DNA from: Paenibacillus sabinae T27 | Lineage (GTDB): Bacteria; Bacillota; Bacilli; Paenibacillales; Paenibacillaceae | Reading direction: 5' to 3' | Assembly (NCBI RefSeq): GCF_000612505.1 | Contig: NZ_CP004078.1 | Coordinates: 1,600,001-1,664,000, forward strand | Length of the DNA stretch: 64,000 nucleotides | Part shown: positions 35,983-43,817 of the stretch, one piece after another | How the letters are laid out: every line of letters starts with the position of its first letter | Numbering within the stretch: the first letter of the stretch is position 1 | Notes under the pieces: model-generated | Told to the model about the DNA's origin: nothing | The model's database searches: none | The model's input: only the letters and a program-made list of their open reading frames with translations | Translations under genes and position numbers: made by a program

Positions 35983-36714
35983 AGGCACTATATGTTAATT
36001 AACTAGAATATCAGCCGTTGCATTTCCTTGGTCAGAGCATTTGATAGTAGCAGGATAAATTAACACATCCAATATATGATAAAAGGAGTGCTTATAATAA
36101 TGACAATGGATCATAAGGATCACAAACAAGTCACTATAACTACAGGTCCTGTTTATGTAGCGCCATTTAACGCTCCCTCTTCTTCTGCTATAAACGACAA
36201 ACTTGTCGTTACTCTGAAAAATCCGACTCATAAAAAGCTGCAAGCGCAAGTGACCCTTAGCCTATGTCCTTCGCCTAACCCACCTGTAGTAGTAGCAGGT
36301 GGAACATGTACTGGTAATTCCGTACAAACATTTGAAGTGAATGAAACGGATATTCATCTCGGTACGTTCAAGGTTGATCCGATGACGTGCCTGCGTATTG
36401 AAAAAACGTTTGATAACGATCAACTATTTGATACGGTTATCCGGTTGACGGCAACCGGCGATTTTAAAATCTGTGAAGACAGCTGTGAGCCCATCTGCGG
36501 ATTGCTGGAAATTTCTAGCGTAGTTGGTTCTTCGGGCACCGGGGATGGTGGAGTCCAATCAGCATTACCTGCAGAGAAAACTGCCTTTTTTCAAGGATAT
36601 GGCGGAGCCCCGGGTGTAGTCCTTACAGATCCGCAAGCAAGTATAGAGCTAGTATAAAAAGTGGACACCTCGTTAAGAGAAAAAGATAATAGAGTTATCT
36701 AAGGAGGTGTTCAC

Positions 36715-37032
36715 ATGAGTGAACCACGGAAACAGTATAACGAAGAGTTCAAGAAACAAACGGTAAAGTACCTGCAGGAGCAAACGAAGTCGGTAGAGGA
36801 CATCGCTCTGGAGCTGAATATTCCTGTGAAGACCCTGTATGCCTGGAAGGCGAAATACCGCGAGTTTAAGAACGAGCCTATCGCCAGCCTGGATCGAGTC
36901 CGCGAACTGGAGCAGCTGCTGAAAGAAAAAGAACGTGAACTTCACGAAAGCCAGCAACGTGCTGCCGATGCGGAGGAGGAACTGGCCATCGTAAAAAAAG
37001 CAGTGCACATCTTCAGCAAACCAAAGAACTGA
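36715..37032 (+). CDS. IS3-family transposase OrfA (helix-turn-helix)
   Basis: A 105-residue DNA-binding protein of the element. The N-terminal helix-turn-helix includes FKKQTVKYLQEQ and DIALELNIPVKTLYAWKAKY, and a leucine-rich coiled coil (RVRELEQLLKEKERELHES) follows for dimerisation. Near its end it contains the heptamer A-AAA-AAA at 36993-36999, at which a -1 ribosomal shift would enter orfB. AAGGAGGTG precedes the ATG. Confidence 0.93.
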   Translation: MSEPRKQYNEEFKKQTVKYLQEQTKSVEDIALELNIPVKTLYAWKAKYREFKNEPIASLDRVRELEQLLKEKERELHESQQRAADAEEELAIVKKAVHIFSKPKN

Positions 37033-37043
37033 GATTTCAGTTT

Positions 37044-37904
37044 GTGGAAGATCATCGCTCCGAGTTCCCTTTGGAGAAGATGTGCAAAGCACTAGGTGTC
37101 TCCCGGAGCGGCTACTACACCTGGCGCAGCCGAAAACCCAGCGAGCGAGTGCGGCGCAAGGTGCGGCTGTTAAAGCGGATCACGTATCATTTCAACGATT
37201 CACAGCAGCGTTATGGTGCGCCCAAGATTGCACATCTTTTGCGCCAGGAAGGCGAAACCGTCACCGAACGTACCGTCGGCCTATACATGCAAGAACTCGG
37301 ATTCCGTGCCTGTGTCAGCCGTACCTTCAAGGTTCAAACCACCGACTCCAATCATGATTTGCCGATCGCTCCAAACCTCCTGAACCAGCAGTTTCACGTG
37401 GAGAAACCCAATAAAGTATGGGTAGCCGACATTACGTATATTCCATGCCGGGAAGGCCGCCTGTATCTAGCCAGTGTGCTGGACTTATGCACCCGTGAGA
37501 TCGTAGGCTGGCGTCTGAGCGACCGGATGAACACCGATCTCGTCCTGGGCGCCCTAAAGGATGCCCACCTTGCCAAGAGACCTAAAAAAGGACTGATCCA
37601 CCATTCGGATCGAGGAAGCCAGTACGCGTCCGAAGATTACCGAAAACAGCTCAAGACTTACCGTATGATCACCAGCATGAGCCGCAAAGGAAACTGCTAC
37701 GATAATGCTTGCATGGAATCTTTCCATAGCATCCTGAAAAAGGAGCTCATTTACTGCAAGCGATTTAGAACGAAACAGCAGGCCTACGATGAGATCTACC
37801 GATACATTGAGTTTTTTTATAACCGCAAACGAATCCATGGTGCACTAGGGTACCTGTCACCGATTCGCTTTGCTGCTCGGTTCAATAAGAGAAAAGCAAG
37901 CTAA
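37044..37904 (+). CDS. IS3-family transposase OrfB (DDE integrase core)
   Basis: A 286-residue frame holding the catalytic half of the transposase. The HTH_21-like region (MCKALGVSRSGYYTWRSR) precedes an integrase core with the three acidic residues in WVADITY, HHSDRGSQY and NACMESFHS. It lies in the -1 frame relative to orfA, and that frame is open back to the slippery heptamer at 36993, so the working enzyme is the OrfAB fusion. The core looks complete and the element may be active. Confidence 0.93.
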   Translation: MEDHRSEFPLEKMCKALGVSRSGYYTWRSRKPSERVRRKVRLLKRITYHFNDSQQRYGAPKIAHLLRQEGETVTERTVGLYMQELGFRACVSRTFKVQTTDSNHDLPIAPNLLNQQFHVEKPNKVWVADITYIPCREGRLYLASVLDLCTREIVGWRLSDRMNTDLVLGALKDAHLAKRPKKGLIHHSDRGSQYASEDYRKQLKTYRMITSMSRKGNCYDNACMESFHSILKKELIYCKRFRTKQQAYDEIYRYIEFFYNRKRIHGALGYLSPIRFAARFNKRKAS

Positions 37905-38044
37905 AGGGTGTCCACTTTCTTGACAGAGGTCCAGTATTCCCTATGCTGAGTGGGTATTGTGCGATACTCACTGCCCTTGTGATTCGGACTCCGATTCCAG
38001 TTCCAGCTCTTCTTCTAGCGACGACGACCACTAATTTAGTTAGC

Positions 38045-38085
38045 CGGCCACTTCCGACCCGAAAGAGGCCGTTTCTTCTTGTAAG
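38045..38085 (+). terminator. Terminator after Cys-rich copy 2
   Basis: CGGCCACTTCC and a diverged GAAAGAGGCCG flank GACCC, followed by TTTCTTCTT. It is a degenerate copy of the terminator at 35942, so the tandem duplication included the 3' flank. Confidence 0.6.
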
Positions 38086-38134
38086 GCCCTCTGGAGTAAC
38101 GGACTTCCATTTTAGCATGACGAGGTGATTCTTT

Positions 38135-39124
38135 ATGTTTCACCAGCTGCTGCAAGCCGCTTCAGAACAATATGGCATTGCATTCTCCGAATTTGAAATT
38201 CTTCATAAAACGGGCCGGACGCTGGTCCTCGCCGTGAAGTCGCCACAGGGGGATTATGTTCTGAAAAGCATATTTACCAGTGAACAACGTCTTCAGTTTA
38301 TTTTGGAAGCCGAACACTTCCTGCGGCGGCGTGGAATTCACATCCCCGAGGTTTTTCCTGCTCTCACAGGCCAGCCTTATTTTCTATGGGAAGGGGACCG
38401 TTATGTCCTGCAAGAAAAATTGCGGGGGGCTCCGTTTCCTCCAACCACAATAGAAGCCGTGACCCGCAGGGCAGCCCTTCTGGGCAACATGCATTCCTCT
38501 TCGCTAGGCTTCCTTTCGAAACACGGGCCATACACATCCGAGGAAACCCTGTGGCTGCGTACTTATCGAAGGGAACTCTCCTCATTGAAGCATTGGGCAA
38601 GCTGGTATCACAACTCAAGGGCCACCAAAAAAAAGCTAATCCTGTCCTTTATGGATTTTTTCCTGGAAGCAGGTCGGGAGTTGGTTGAACGGCTTGAGCG
38701 CCATGCCTTTTTCAAAAGCTGGATCGATGCCCCTCTTCAAAAGCATTTCTTGTGCCACGGCGACTTTCATAGCGACAATGTCCTGACGGTGGGATCAAGT
38801 CTTTATGTGATCGACTTTGAATTCATAAGATATGATTATCCCTCCAAGGATATAGCACGATTTCTGCAAGGCATAATGAACCGGCGAAGGGGCTGGGACC
38901 CGGTCTGGTTTGACCACCTTCTGAAGTCTTATCTCCGGGAAAATCCGCTGCATGACAGCCAGCTGGAACTTATGTATATCGATTTAGCCTTTCCTCACAG
39001 CTTCTTCCGCTTTGCAGAAAAAGGCGGATACAGGAATATGTCCCTGGATGAAGTGGAGGCTTATTTACAAAGACAATATGACAAAACGATATATTTCCTG
39101 CAGCAGATAAAAGGCAAGAGGTAA
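38135..39124 (+). CDS. CotS-family spore coat protein (kinase-like fold)
   Basis: A 329-residue protein of the CotS/YutH/aminoglycoside-phosphotransferase-like family. It has GDYVLKSI with the ATP-lysine position near residue 47, LCHGDFHSDNVL near 205 with the catalytic Asp, and VIDFEFIRYDYPSKDIARF near 225 with the metal-binding Asp. In Bacillus, CotS is a coat protein made under SigK and acts with the GT4 protein CotSA. This is the best evidence that the island serves the spore surface. GAGGTGA lies 7 nt before the ATG. Confidence 0.85.
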   Translation: MFHQLLQAASEQYGIAFSEFEILHKTGRTLVLAVKSPQGDYVLKSIFTSEQRLQFILEAEHFLRRRGIHIPEVFPALTGQPYFLWEGDRYVLQEKLRGAPFPPTTIEAVTRRAALLGNMHSSSLGFLSKHGPYTSEETLWLRTYRRELSSLKHWASWYHNSRATKKKLILSFMDFFLEAGRELVERLERHAFFKSWIDAPLQKHFLCHGDFHSDNVLTVGSSLYVIDFEFIRYDYPSKDIARFLQGIMNRRRGWDPVWFDHLLKSYLRENPLHDSQLELMYIDLAFPHSFFRFAEKGGYRNMSLDEVEAYLQRQYDKTIYFLQQIKGKR

Positions 39125-39129
39125 TATTT

Positions 39130-39168
39130 GAAAAAAGCGGCTATGTTTCATTGTGAAACAAGCCGCTT
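39130..39168 (-). terminator. Terminator of the Gly/His-rich protein gene
   Basis: AAGCGGCTATGTTTCA and TGAAACAAGCCGCTT form a long stem with a 3-nt loop and one bulge. On the minus strand TTTTTTC follows. Confidence 0.8.
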
Positions 39169-39194
39169 ATTTGTCTGGTTCGGCATGGAGAGCT

Positions 39195-39560
39195 TTAGTC
39201 TCCTCCTCCTCCTCCGCAGTCTCCTCCGCCTCCGGCGTCTCCCCCGGAGCTGTGTCCGCCGTGGGAATGGCCGTCAAAGCCGCCGAAATCATGCGAGCCG
39301 CCGTGATGTCCCGGATGCCGGCCTCCGCCGTCGCAATCGGAACCTCCTCCATTATGATGATTCTTCCCATGGGATCGGGTATCGCTATTGGAGCCGCCGG
39401 TCAGCTCAGGGTTCGACAGCATGATCAGGGAGGAATCGTAGCCGGTATCTTTTCGGGTTTTACGGGCAGGCTTGCCATATCCGTCTCTTCGGATGATGCC
39501 GCTTACCAGCAAATAAGCCAGAACAATAACAAATATGAGGCCGATGCTCATGAAAGGCAT
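39195..39560 (-). CDS. Small membrane protein with Gly/His-rich tail
   Basis: A 121-residue protein with one N-terminal membrane segment (MSIGLIFVIVLAYLLVSGII), a basic stretch after it, and a low-complexity second half rich in Gly and His (HHGGSHDFGGFDGHSHGG) ending in GGGGDCGGGGGD. AGGAGAG lies just before the ATG on the minus strand. A His/Gly-rich tail may bind divalent metals; the function is unknown. The opposite frame (39128-39424, Leu/Arg-rich) is taken to be its shadow because it lacks a ribosome binding site. Confidence 0.65.
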   Translation of the reverse strand: MPFMSIGLIFVIVLAYLLVSGIIRRDGYGKPARKTRKDTGYDSSLIMLSNPELTGGSNSDTRSHGKNHHNGGGSDCDGGGRHPGHHGGSHDFGGFDGHSHGGHSSGGDAGGGGDCGGGGGD

Positions 39561-39720
39561 TCTCTCCTAACCGATTGAAATAACTAAATTATACCAGTCA
39601 TGAAGGGAGACCGAAAGCCTCAAACCTTCTTCTAATAATTGGGGGCTTTCGCCCGTTTGACGGCCCTTCGGGAAAATATGGTATGCTTGTTTTAGTCCAT
39701 ACGAAGCCGGAGGGATGATA

Positions 39721-40254
39721 ATGATCGAACTGGTCAAAGACGCACTGGAGTATATGAACGGTCAGCTGAATATTATCGAAAAAAGCCTGCTGCTCTTGTC
39801 GGATGAACAAACGTGGACAAAAATCAATCCGGGTATGAACAGCATCGGCAATTACTGCTTGCATCTGGCGGGCAACGAATACCAGAATTTCGTAACCGCT
39901 ATTGGCGGCAGACCGCTTATTCGGGAGCGATCCAGCGAATTTACCGCAGAGGGCGGCTTCTCACGGGACGAGCTCATTGCCAAGCTCAAAGAAGTGAGAA
40001 GTCAATCCGAAGCGGTTCTCTCCTCATTAACGGATGAGGATTTGAACCGTGAGGTTGCGGTCCCTTACGATCCGGGGGACTGGAAGCGGATGAAAGGCAG
40101 TCAGACTTCTGAAGAAGACGCGAGGGACGTCAGGAGCATTCGTACTCTGCTGCTGAGGATATCGGCGCATTATGGCTATCATACCGGGCAGATCGTTCTG
40201 CTCACCAAAATATTGTCTGAAACGGAGCAGCATTTATCGGGAAACTATCATTAA
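39721..40254 (+). CDS. DinB-family protein 1
   Basis: A 177-residue four-helix-bundle protein of the DinB/DUF1572 group, usually metal-dependent thiol-transferase-like enzymes. Metal-ligand-type histidines appear in YCLHLAGNEYQN near residue 43 and in ISAHYGYHTGQIVLL near 152. GGAGG lies 7 nt before ATG 39721; the ATG at 39715 is too close to it. It is followed closely by an aldo/keto reductase gene, and both may be cotranscribed. Confidence 0.85.
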   Translation: MIELVKDALEYMNGQLNIIEKSLLLLSDEQTWTKINPGMNSIGNYCLHLAGNEYQNFVTAIGGRPLIRERSSEFTAEGGFSRDELIAKLKEVRSQSEAVLSSLTDEDLNREVAVPYDPGDWKRMKGSQTSEEDARDVRSIRTLLLRISAHYGYHTGQIVLLTKILSETEQHLSGNYH

Positions 40255-40272
40255 GCCGGAAGGAGCTTACCG

Positions 40273-41175
40273 ATGAACAAATTCGTCCATGAAGCAAGCA
40301 GATCCGAAATTGAGCAGGCCAATGCCCGGAGCCGGATTGCGCTGCGGGATGGAACCGGCGTGCCCCGAATCGGTCAGGGAACCTGGAATATCGGAGAGGA
40401 TGCTTCCCGCCGGAAGGAAGAGGTGGAGGCGCTCAAGCTTGGCGTAGAGCTCGGGATGAACCTGATCGACACCGCGGAGATGTATGGGGAAGGACGCTCC
40501 GAAACGGTGGTGGGTGAAGCAGTGAAGGGGCTGCGTGACAAGGTTTTTCTCGTCTCCAAGGTGTACCCGCATAACGCAGGACTGGGGCGGATCGAGAGGA
40601 GCTGCGAGAACAGCCTAAAGCGCCTGGGGACAGATCATCTGGACCTTTATCTGCTGCACTGGCGCGGCAGTGTTCCGCTGGAAGAAACGGTAGAGGGCAT
40701 GGAGCGGCTGGTGCAGCAGGGGAAAATCGCCAGATGGGGCGTATCCAATTTCGATACGGACGATATGGAGGAGCTGCTGCGGCTGGCCCGGGGAACGCAC
40801 TGCGCAACGAATCAGGTGCTGTACCATTTGGGATCGCGCGGAATTGAGTTCGATCTGCTCCCCTGGCAGCGTAAGCGGCAAATGCCGATTATGGCGTATT
40901 CACCGCTTGCCCAGGCAGGGGCGCTGCGAAGGGGACTGGTTCAGAATGAAGCGGTGAAGGCGGTTGCCGAGGCGCATGGCGCCACTCCCTTGCAGGTTAT
41001 TCTTGCCTGGTGCATCCGTGAAGAAGGGGTTATTGCGATTCCGAAAGCTTCATCCCGGGAGCATGTGCTTCAGAACGCGGCGGCGGCTTTAATCGACCTG
41101 AGCGAGGAGGAATTGCGGCAGCTTGATCGGGCGTTTCCCGAACCGAAGCGGAAGATGCCGCTGGATATAATCTAA
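40273..41175 (+). CDS. Aldo/keto reductase
   Basis: A 300-residue NADPH-dependent oxidoreductase with TIM-barrel fold. The catalytic set Asp-Tyr-Lys-His is visible in LIDTAEMYGEG near residue 58, LVSKVYP near 97 and LYLLHWRG near 128, and the cofactor end has AIPKASSREH. The substrate is unknown. AGGAG precedes the ATG, and the 2-hydroxyacid dehydrogenase gene starts 17 bp after its stop. Confidence 0.92.
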   Translation: MNKFVHEASRSEIEQANARSRIALRDGTGVPRIGQGTWNIGEDASRRKEEVEALKLGVELGMNLIDTAEMYGEGRSETVVGEAVKGLRDKVFLVSKVYPHNAGLGRIERSCENSLKRLGTDHLDLYLLHWRGSVPLEETVEGMERLVQQGKIARWGVSNFDTDDMEELLRLARGTHCATNQVLYHLGSRGIEFDLLPWQRKRQMPIMAYSPLAQAGALRRGLVQNEAVKAVAEAHGATPLQVILAWCIREEGVIAIPKASSREHVLQNAAAALIDLSEEELRQLDRAFPEPKRKMPLDII

Positions 41176-41192
41176 TACGGAGGAATGAATGG

Positions 41193-42155
41193 ATGAAACC
41201 TAAAGCGCTAGTATACAGCAAACTGCCTGAAGAAGTAGTGGATTACGTCAAGGAGCACTGCGAAGTCTCCAGCTTTGATGCCCCGGACAACACGTCCGGT
41301 TCCCCTTTTATGGAAGCACTGAAGGAATCGGAGGGACTGCTCGGGTCCGGACTGAAGGTGGATGCGGCATTTCTGGACCGCGCCCCTCGTCTGAGGATCG
41401 TGAGCAATGTTTCGGTCGGCTACGATAATTTGAATATTCCGGAATTGAGCAGCCGCGGCATTATGGCGACCAATACACCCGGAGTTCTGAACGACACGGT
41501 GGCTGATACAATCTTCGGTCTGCTCGTGGCCACGGCGCGCCGTATGCCGGAGCTGGACCGGTACGTCCGGAACGGACAGTGGAAGGAATCGAGAGATCAA
41601 GACATATTTGGGATCGACGTGCATCATAAGACGCTCGGCATTATCGGACTTGGCGGTATCGGCGAAAAAATCGTTCAGCGCGCCCGGTTCGGGTTCGATA
41701 TGGATGTGATTTACCATAACCGTTCCCGCAATCCGAAGCTGGAAGAGCACTATGGCGCGGTTTACCGCACCCTCGACGAGCTGCTCGCGGAGGCGGATTT
41801 TGTGTGTCTCATGACGCCGCTGACGCCGGAGACCCGGGGGATGATCAGCGAGCGCGAGTTCAAGCTAATGAAGAAGACCGCCATCTTCATCAACGGATCA
41901 AGAGGAGCGACCGTCGACGAAGAGGCGCTGGTCGAGGCGCTGCGCAGCGGGACTATCCGGGCGGCAGGCCTGGATGTGTACGTGCAGGAGCCGCTTCCGG
42001 AACATCATCCGCTGACGGCGCTGGATAATGCGGTTCTGCTGCCGCATATCGGCTCGGCTACACAGGAGACCCGGCTGGAGATGGCCTGGACAGCTGCAAG
42101 AAATCTGGTGGCCGGGCTTAAAGGCGAGACGCCGGCGAACCTGATTCAGGCATAG
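41193..42155 (+). CDS. D-2-hydroxyacid dehydrogenase (glyoxylate/hydroxypyruvate reductase-like)
   Basis: A 320-residue NAD(P)-dependent enzyme that probably reduces glyoxylate, hydroxypyruvate or 2-ketogluconate. The cofactor motif is GIIGLGGIGEKIVQRA near residue 148. The catalytic Arg, Glu and His are in NGSRGATVDEEAL, VQEPLPEHHPL and LPHIGSAT. GGAGGAATG precedes the ATG. It probably shares a transcript with the aldo/keto reductase gene and ends at a terminator. Confidence 0.92.
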   Translation: MKPKALVYSKLPEEVVDYVKEHCEVSSFDAPDNTSGSPFMEALKESEGLLGSGLKVDAAFLDRAPRLRIVSNVSVGYDNLNIPELSSRGIMATNTPGVLNDTVADTIFGLLVATARRMPELDRYVRNGQWKESRDQDIFGIDVHHKTLGIIGLGGIGEKIVQRARFGFDMDVIYHNRSRNPKLEEHYGAVYRTLDELLAEADFVCLMTPLTPETRGMISEREFKLMKKTAIFINGSRGATVDEEALVEALRSGTIRAAGLDVYVQEPLPEHHPLTALDNAVLLPHIGSATQETRLEMAWTAARNLVAGLKGETPANLIQA

Positions 42156-42194
42156 CGGAACGCAGCAGAAGTCAAACGTCAGCAGATTCGAACA

Positions 42195-42242
42195 ATGCCC
42201 CGAACAAGCCATTTGATGGTGGCCTTCGGGGCATTTCTTTTT
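42195..42242 (+). terminator. Terminator after the 2-hydroxyacid dehydrogenase gene
   Basis: ATGCCCCGAA and TTCGGGGCAT form a 10-bp perfect stem, followed by TTCTTTTT. It lies between convergent genes. Confidence 0.85.
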
Positions 42243-42250
42243 GGCGCGTA

Positions 42251-43663
42251 TCAAACCCGTCCGCGATGCCTGAGATAATTGACGCCGGTCCGTCCCGATG
42301 CCGCCTGGACCATCCGAAGAGCCGCGGCCCCCGCGGCCTCAGCAATCCGTTCTTCCTCGACATGAACGAGCCGTCCGTCTTTCACGACAATCCGTCCGCC
42401 AACGACGGTCATATCCACGTTCTGGCTGATGCCCGTCACGACCGGAAGGGCCGTGTCGTTGAACAAAGCGCCGGCATATTCCAGCCTGCGAGAGTCGATC
42501 ATGAACAGGTCGCCCGCTTTGCCGACCTCGAGCGAGCCGATCGCGTCCTCCCAGCCGAGCACTCTCGACGATCCGACCGTGCCGAGCCATAAGCTTTCTT
42601 CGGCCGTCGGGCCCGCGCTTCCTGCGGTCAGCTTGTGCAGCAGGTAGGCTTGACGCGCTTCCCCGAGCAGATTGGACGCGTCATTGGATGCCGAGCCGTC
42701 CACGCCGAGTCCGACATGAACTCCCGCTTGCAGCATGCTTCGGATAGGAAATACCCCCGAAGACAGCTTCATGTTGCTGCTCGGACAATGGGCGACGCCG
42801 CAGCCGCAGGCGCCCATCCGGCGGATTTCTTCGCCGCTGAAATGGATGCCGTGCGCGTACCACACATCACGGCCGATCCAGCCCGTCTTCTCCATGTATT
42901 CGAGCGGCCGGAGCCCGAGCTTCGCCAAGCAGAAATCCTCCTCATCCTTCGTCTCGGCCAGGTGGGTATGCATCCGGACGCCGTAGCTGCGCGCCAGGCG
43001 GGCGGATTCCCGTAAGAGATCCTCGGACACCGAGAAAGGCGAGCAGGGTGCGACGCCGACGCGAACCATCGCAAATTTGGAGGCGTCGTGGTAGGTTTCA
43101 ATGACCCGGCGAGTGTCTCTAAGAATGACGTCGGCCGGCTGTGTCACCTCATCCGGCGGAAGCCCGCCTTGCGACCTTCCGAGGTTCATGGAGCCGCGCG
43201 TCGGGTAAAAACGGATGCCGAGCTCTCCGGCGGCACGGATTTCTTCGTCGATCAGCTCTCCGCTGACGGCATTTGGGAAACAGTAAAAATGATCGGAAGC
43301 GGTCGTACAGCCGGTCTTGAGCAGTTCGCCGAGGCCTACCATCGCGCTTAAGTATACATCCTCGGGCCGCATGTGGCGCCAAATCTCATACAGTGTCACC
43401 AGCCAGTCGAACAGCTCGCAGTCCTGGGCCTGCGGGATGTTCCGGGTGAAGGTCTGATATAAATGATGATGGGTGTTGATCAGCCCGGGATAGACGATCT
43501 TTCCCGTGGCGTCAATGACCGTGTCCGCGTCTTCATAAGGAATGTCCGTTCCGATGGCTTTGATCTCCTGGCCTTCGATGAACAGGCTCCCTCCCGGGTA
43601 GCAGCGTCGCTCCGTGTCCATAGTGATAATGTTGCGGGCATTCTTGATCAGCAGTGTCCTCAT
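42251..43663 (-). CDS. 8-oxoguanine/guanine deaminase-type amidohydrolase
   Basis: A 470-residue zinc-dependent amidohydrolase of the 8-oxoguanine deaminase/hydroxydechloroatrazine hydrolase group. Metal ligands are in NTHHHLYQ near residue 65, MHTHLAETKDEE near 232 and VDGSASND near 322. The segment NIPQAQDCELFDWLVTLYEIW is characteristic of this group. It would remove the amino group from a guanine-like base and feed purine breakdown. AGGGGAGG precedes the ATG on the minus strand. A guanine-class riboswitch in the leader supports a guanine-related substrate and indicates that guanine induces the gene. Confidence 0.88.
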   Translation of the reverse strand: MRTLLIKNARNIITMDTERRCYPGGSLFIEGQEIKAIGTDIPYEDADTVIDATGKIVYPGLINTHHHLYQTFTRNIPQAQDCELFDWLVTLYEIWRHMRPEDVYLSAMVGLGELLKTGCTTASDHFYCFPNAVSGELIDEEIRAAGELGIRFYPTRGSMNLGRSQGGLPPDEVTQPADVILRDTRRVIETYHDASKFAMVRVGVAPCSPFSVSEDLLRESARLARSYGVRMHTHLAETKDEEDFCLAKLGLRPLEYMEKTGWIGRDVWYAHGIHFSGEEIRRMGACGCGVAHCPSSNMKLSSGVFPIRSMLQAGVHVGLGVDGSASNDASNLLGEARQAYLLHKLTAGSAGPTAEESLWLGTVGSSRVLGWEDAIGSLEVGKAGDLFMIDSRRLEYAGALFNDTALPVVTGISQNVDMTVVGGRIVVKDGRLVHVEEERIAEAAGAAALRMVQAASGRTGVNYLRHRGRV

Positions 43664-43693
43664 ACTAAAACCTCCCCTAAAAATGAAAAATGC

Positions 43694-43750
43694 AAAAAAT
43701 CCTAACTACGAGCGCAATATAAGAAGAATATTGCGTTCGTAGTTAGGATT
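43694..43750 (-). terminator. Riboswitch-controlled terminator
   Basis: On the minus strand AATCCTAACTACGAACGCAA onward pairs with the later TTGCGCTCGTAGTTAGGATT, a stem of over 20 bp with a short loop, followed by TTTTTT. Its 5' arm is the 3' end of the purine aptamer (43735-43750). The terminator and the ligand-bound aptamer therefore exclude each other. Confidence 0.9.
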
Positions 43751-43799
43751 TTACGGACCCCAGTAGAGCCCCCGAACCGATTATCGGGGTTATACGAAC
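43735..43799 (-). promoter_or_regulatory. Purine riboswitch aptamer, guanine class
   Basis: The three-way junction is complete on the minus strand: P1 GUUCG/CGAAC, conserved UAUAA, P2 CCCCGA/UCGGGG with loop UAAUCGGU, joining CUCUAC, P3 GGGGU/AUCCU with loop CCGUAAA, and the 3' joining segment AACUAC. The base at the specificity position (74 in the xpt numbering) is C, which selects guanine; adenine aptamers have U there. U54 and A72 replace the usual C-G pair, a compensating change. It precedes an amidohydrolase of the guanine-deaminase group. Confidence 0.95.
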
Positions 43800-43817
43800 A
43801 ACTTTTAAGTTGCTAAT

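Larger units (their letters stand above)
36645..37932 (+). mobile_element. IS3-family insertion sequence with AGTAT target duplication
   Basis: A 1.29-kb element carrying orfA and orfB in the IS3 arrangement. Inner parts of the terminal inverted repeats are AAAGTGGACACC at 36658-36669 and GGTGTCCACTTT at 37907-37918, with weaker matches outward. AGTAT occurs directly before (36640-36644) and after (37933-37937). The exact outer ends could shift by a base or two within AGTAT, since IS3 elements usually duplicate 3-4 bp. Confidence 0.88.
36100..38034 (+). pseudogene. Cys-rich protein, tandem copy 2, split by an IS3-family element
   Basis: This was a 213-residue twin of the gene at 35295 (MTMDHKDHKQVTITTGPVYV at the start, the same CxxC pairs and the same Ser/DDDH tail). 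The coding sequence is 36100-36644 and 37938-38034, separated by an insertion element and one extra AGTAT. The two parts join in frame through AGT-ATT-CCC-TAT-GCT-GAG and give 214 codons including stop. As it stands, translation runs 4 codons into the element and stops at 36657, losing the last Cys pairs and the acidic tail. AAAGGAG precedes the ATG. Confidence 0.88.

Noticed and set aside
36640..37928. AGAG at 36645-36648 and 37925-37928 as the IS target duplication
   Set aside because: With AGAG the two halves of the Cys-rich gene do not rejoin in frame. With AGTAT they do, and the length then matches the intact twin.
39128..39578. Two plus-strand open frames over the Gly/His-rich gene
   Set aside because: They are Leu/Arg- and Ala/Val-rich shadows of the Gly codons on the other strand. 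The minus-strand frame has a ribosome binding site, a membrane anchor and a terminator.
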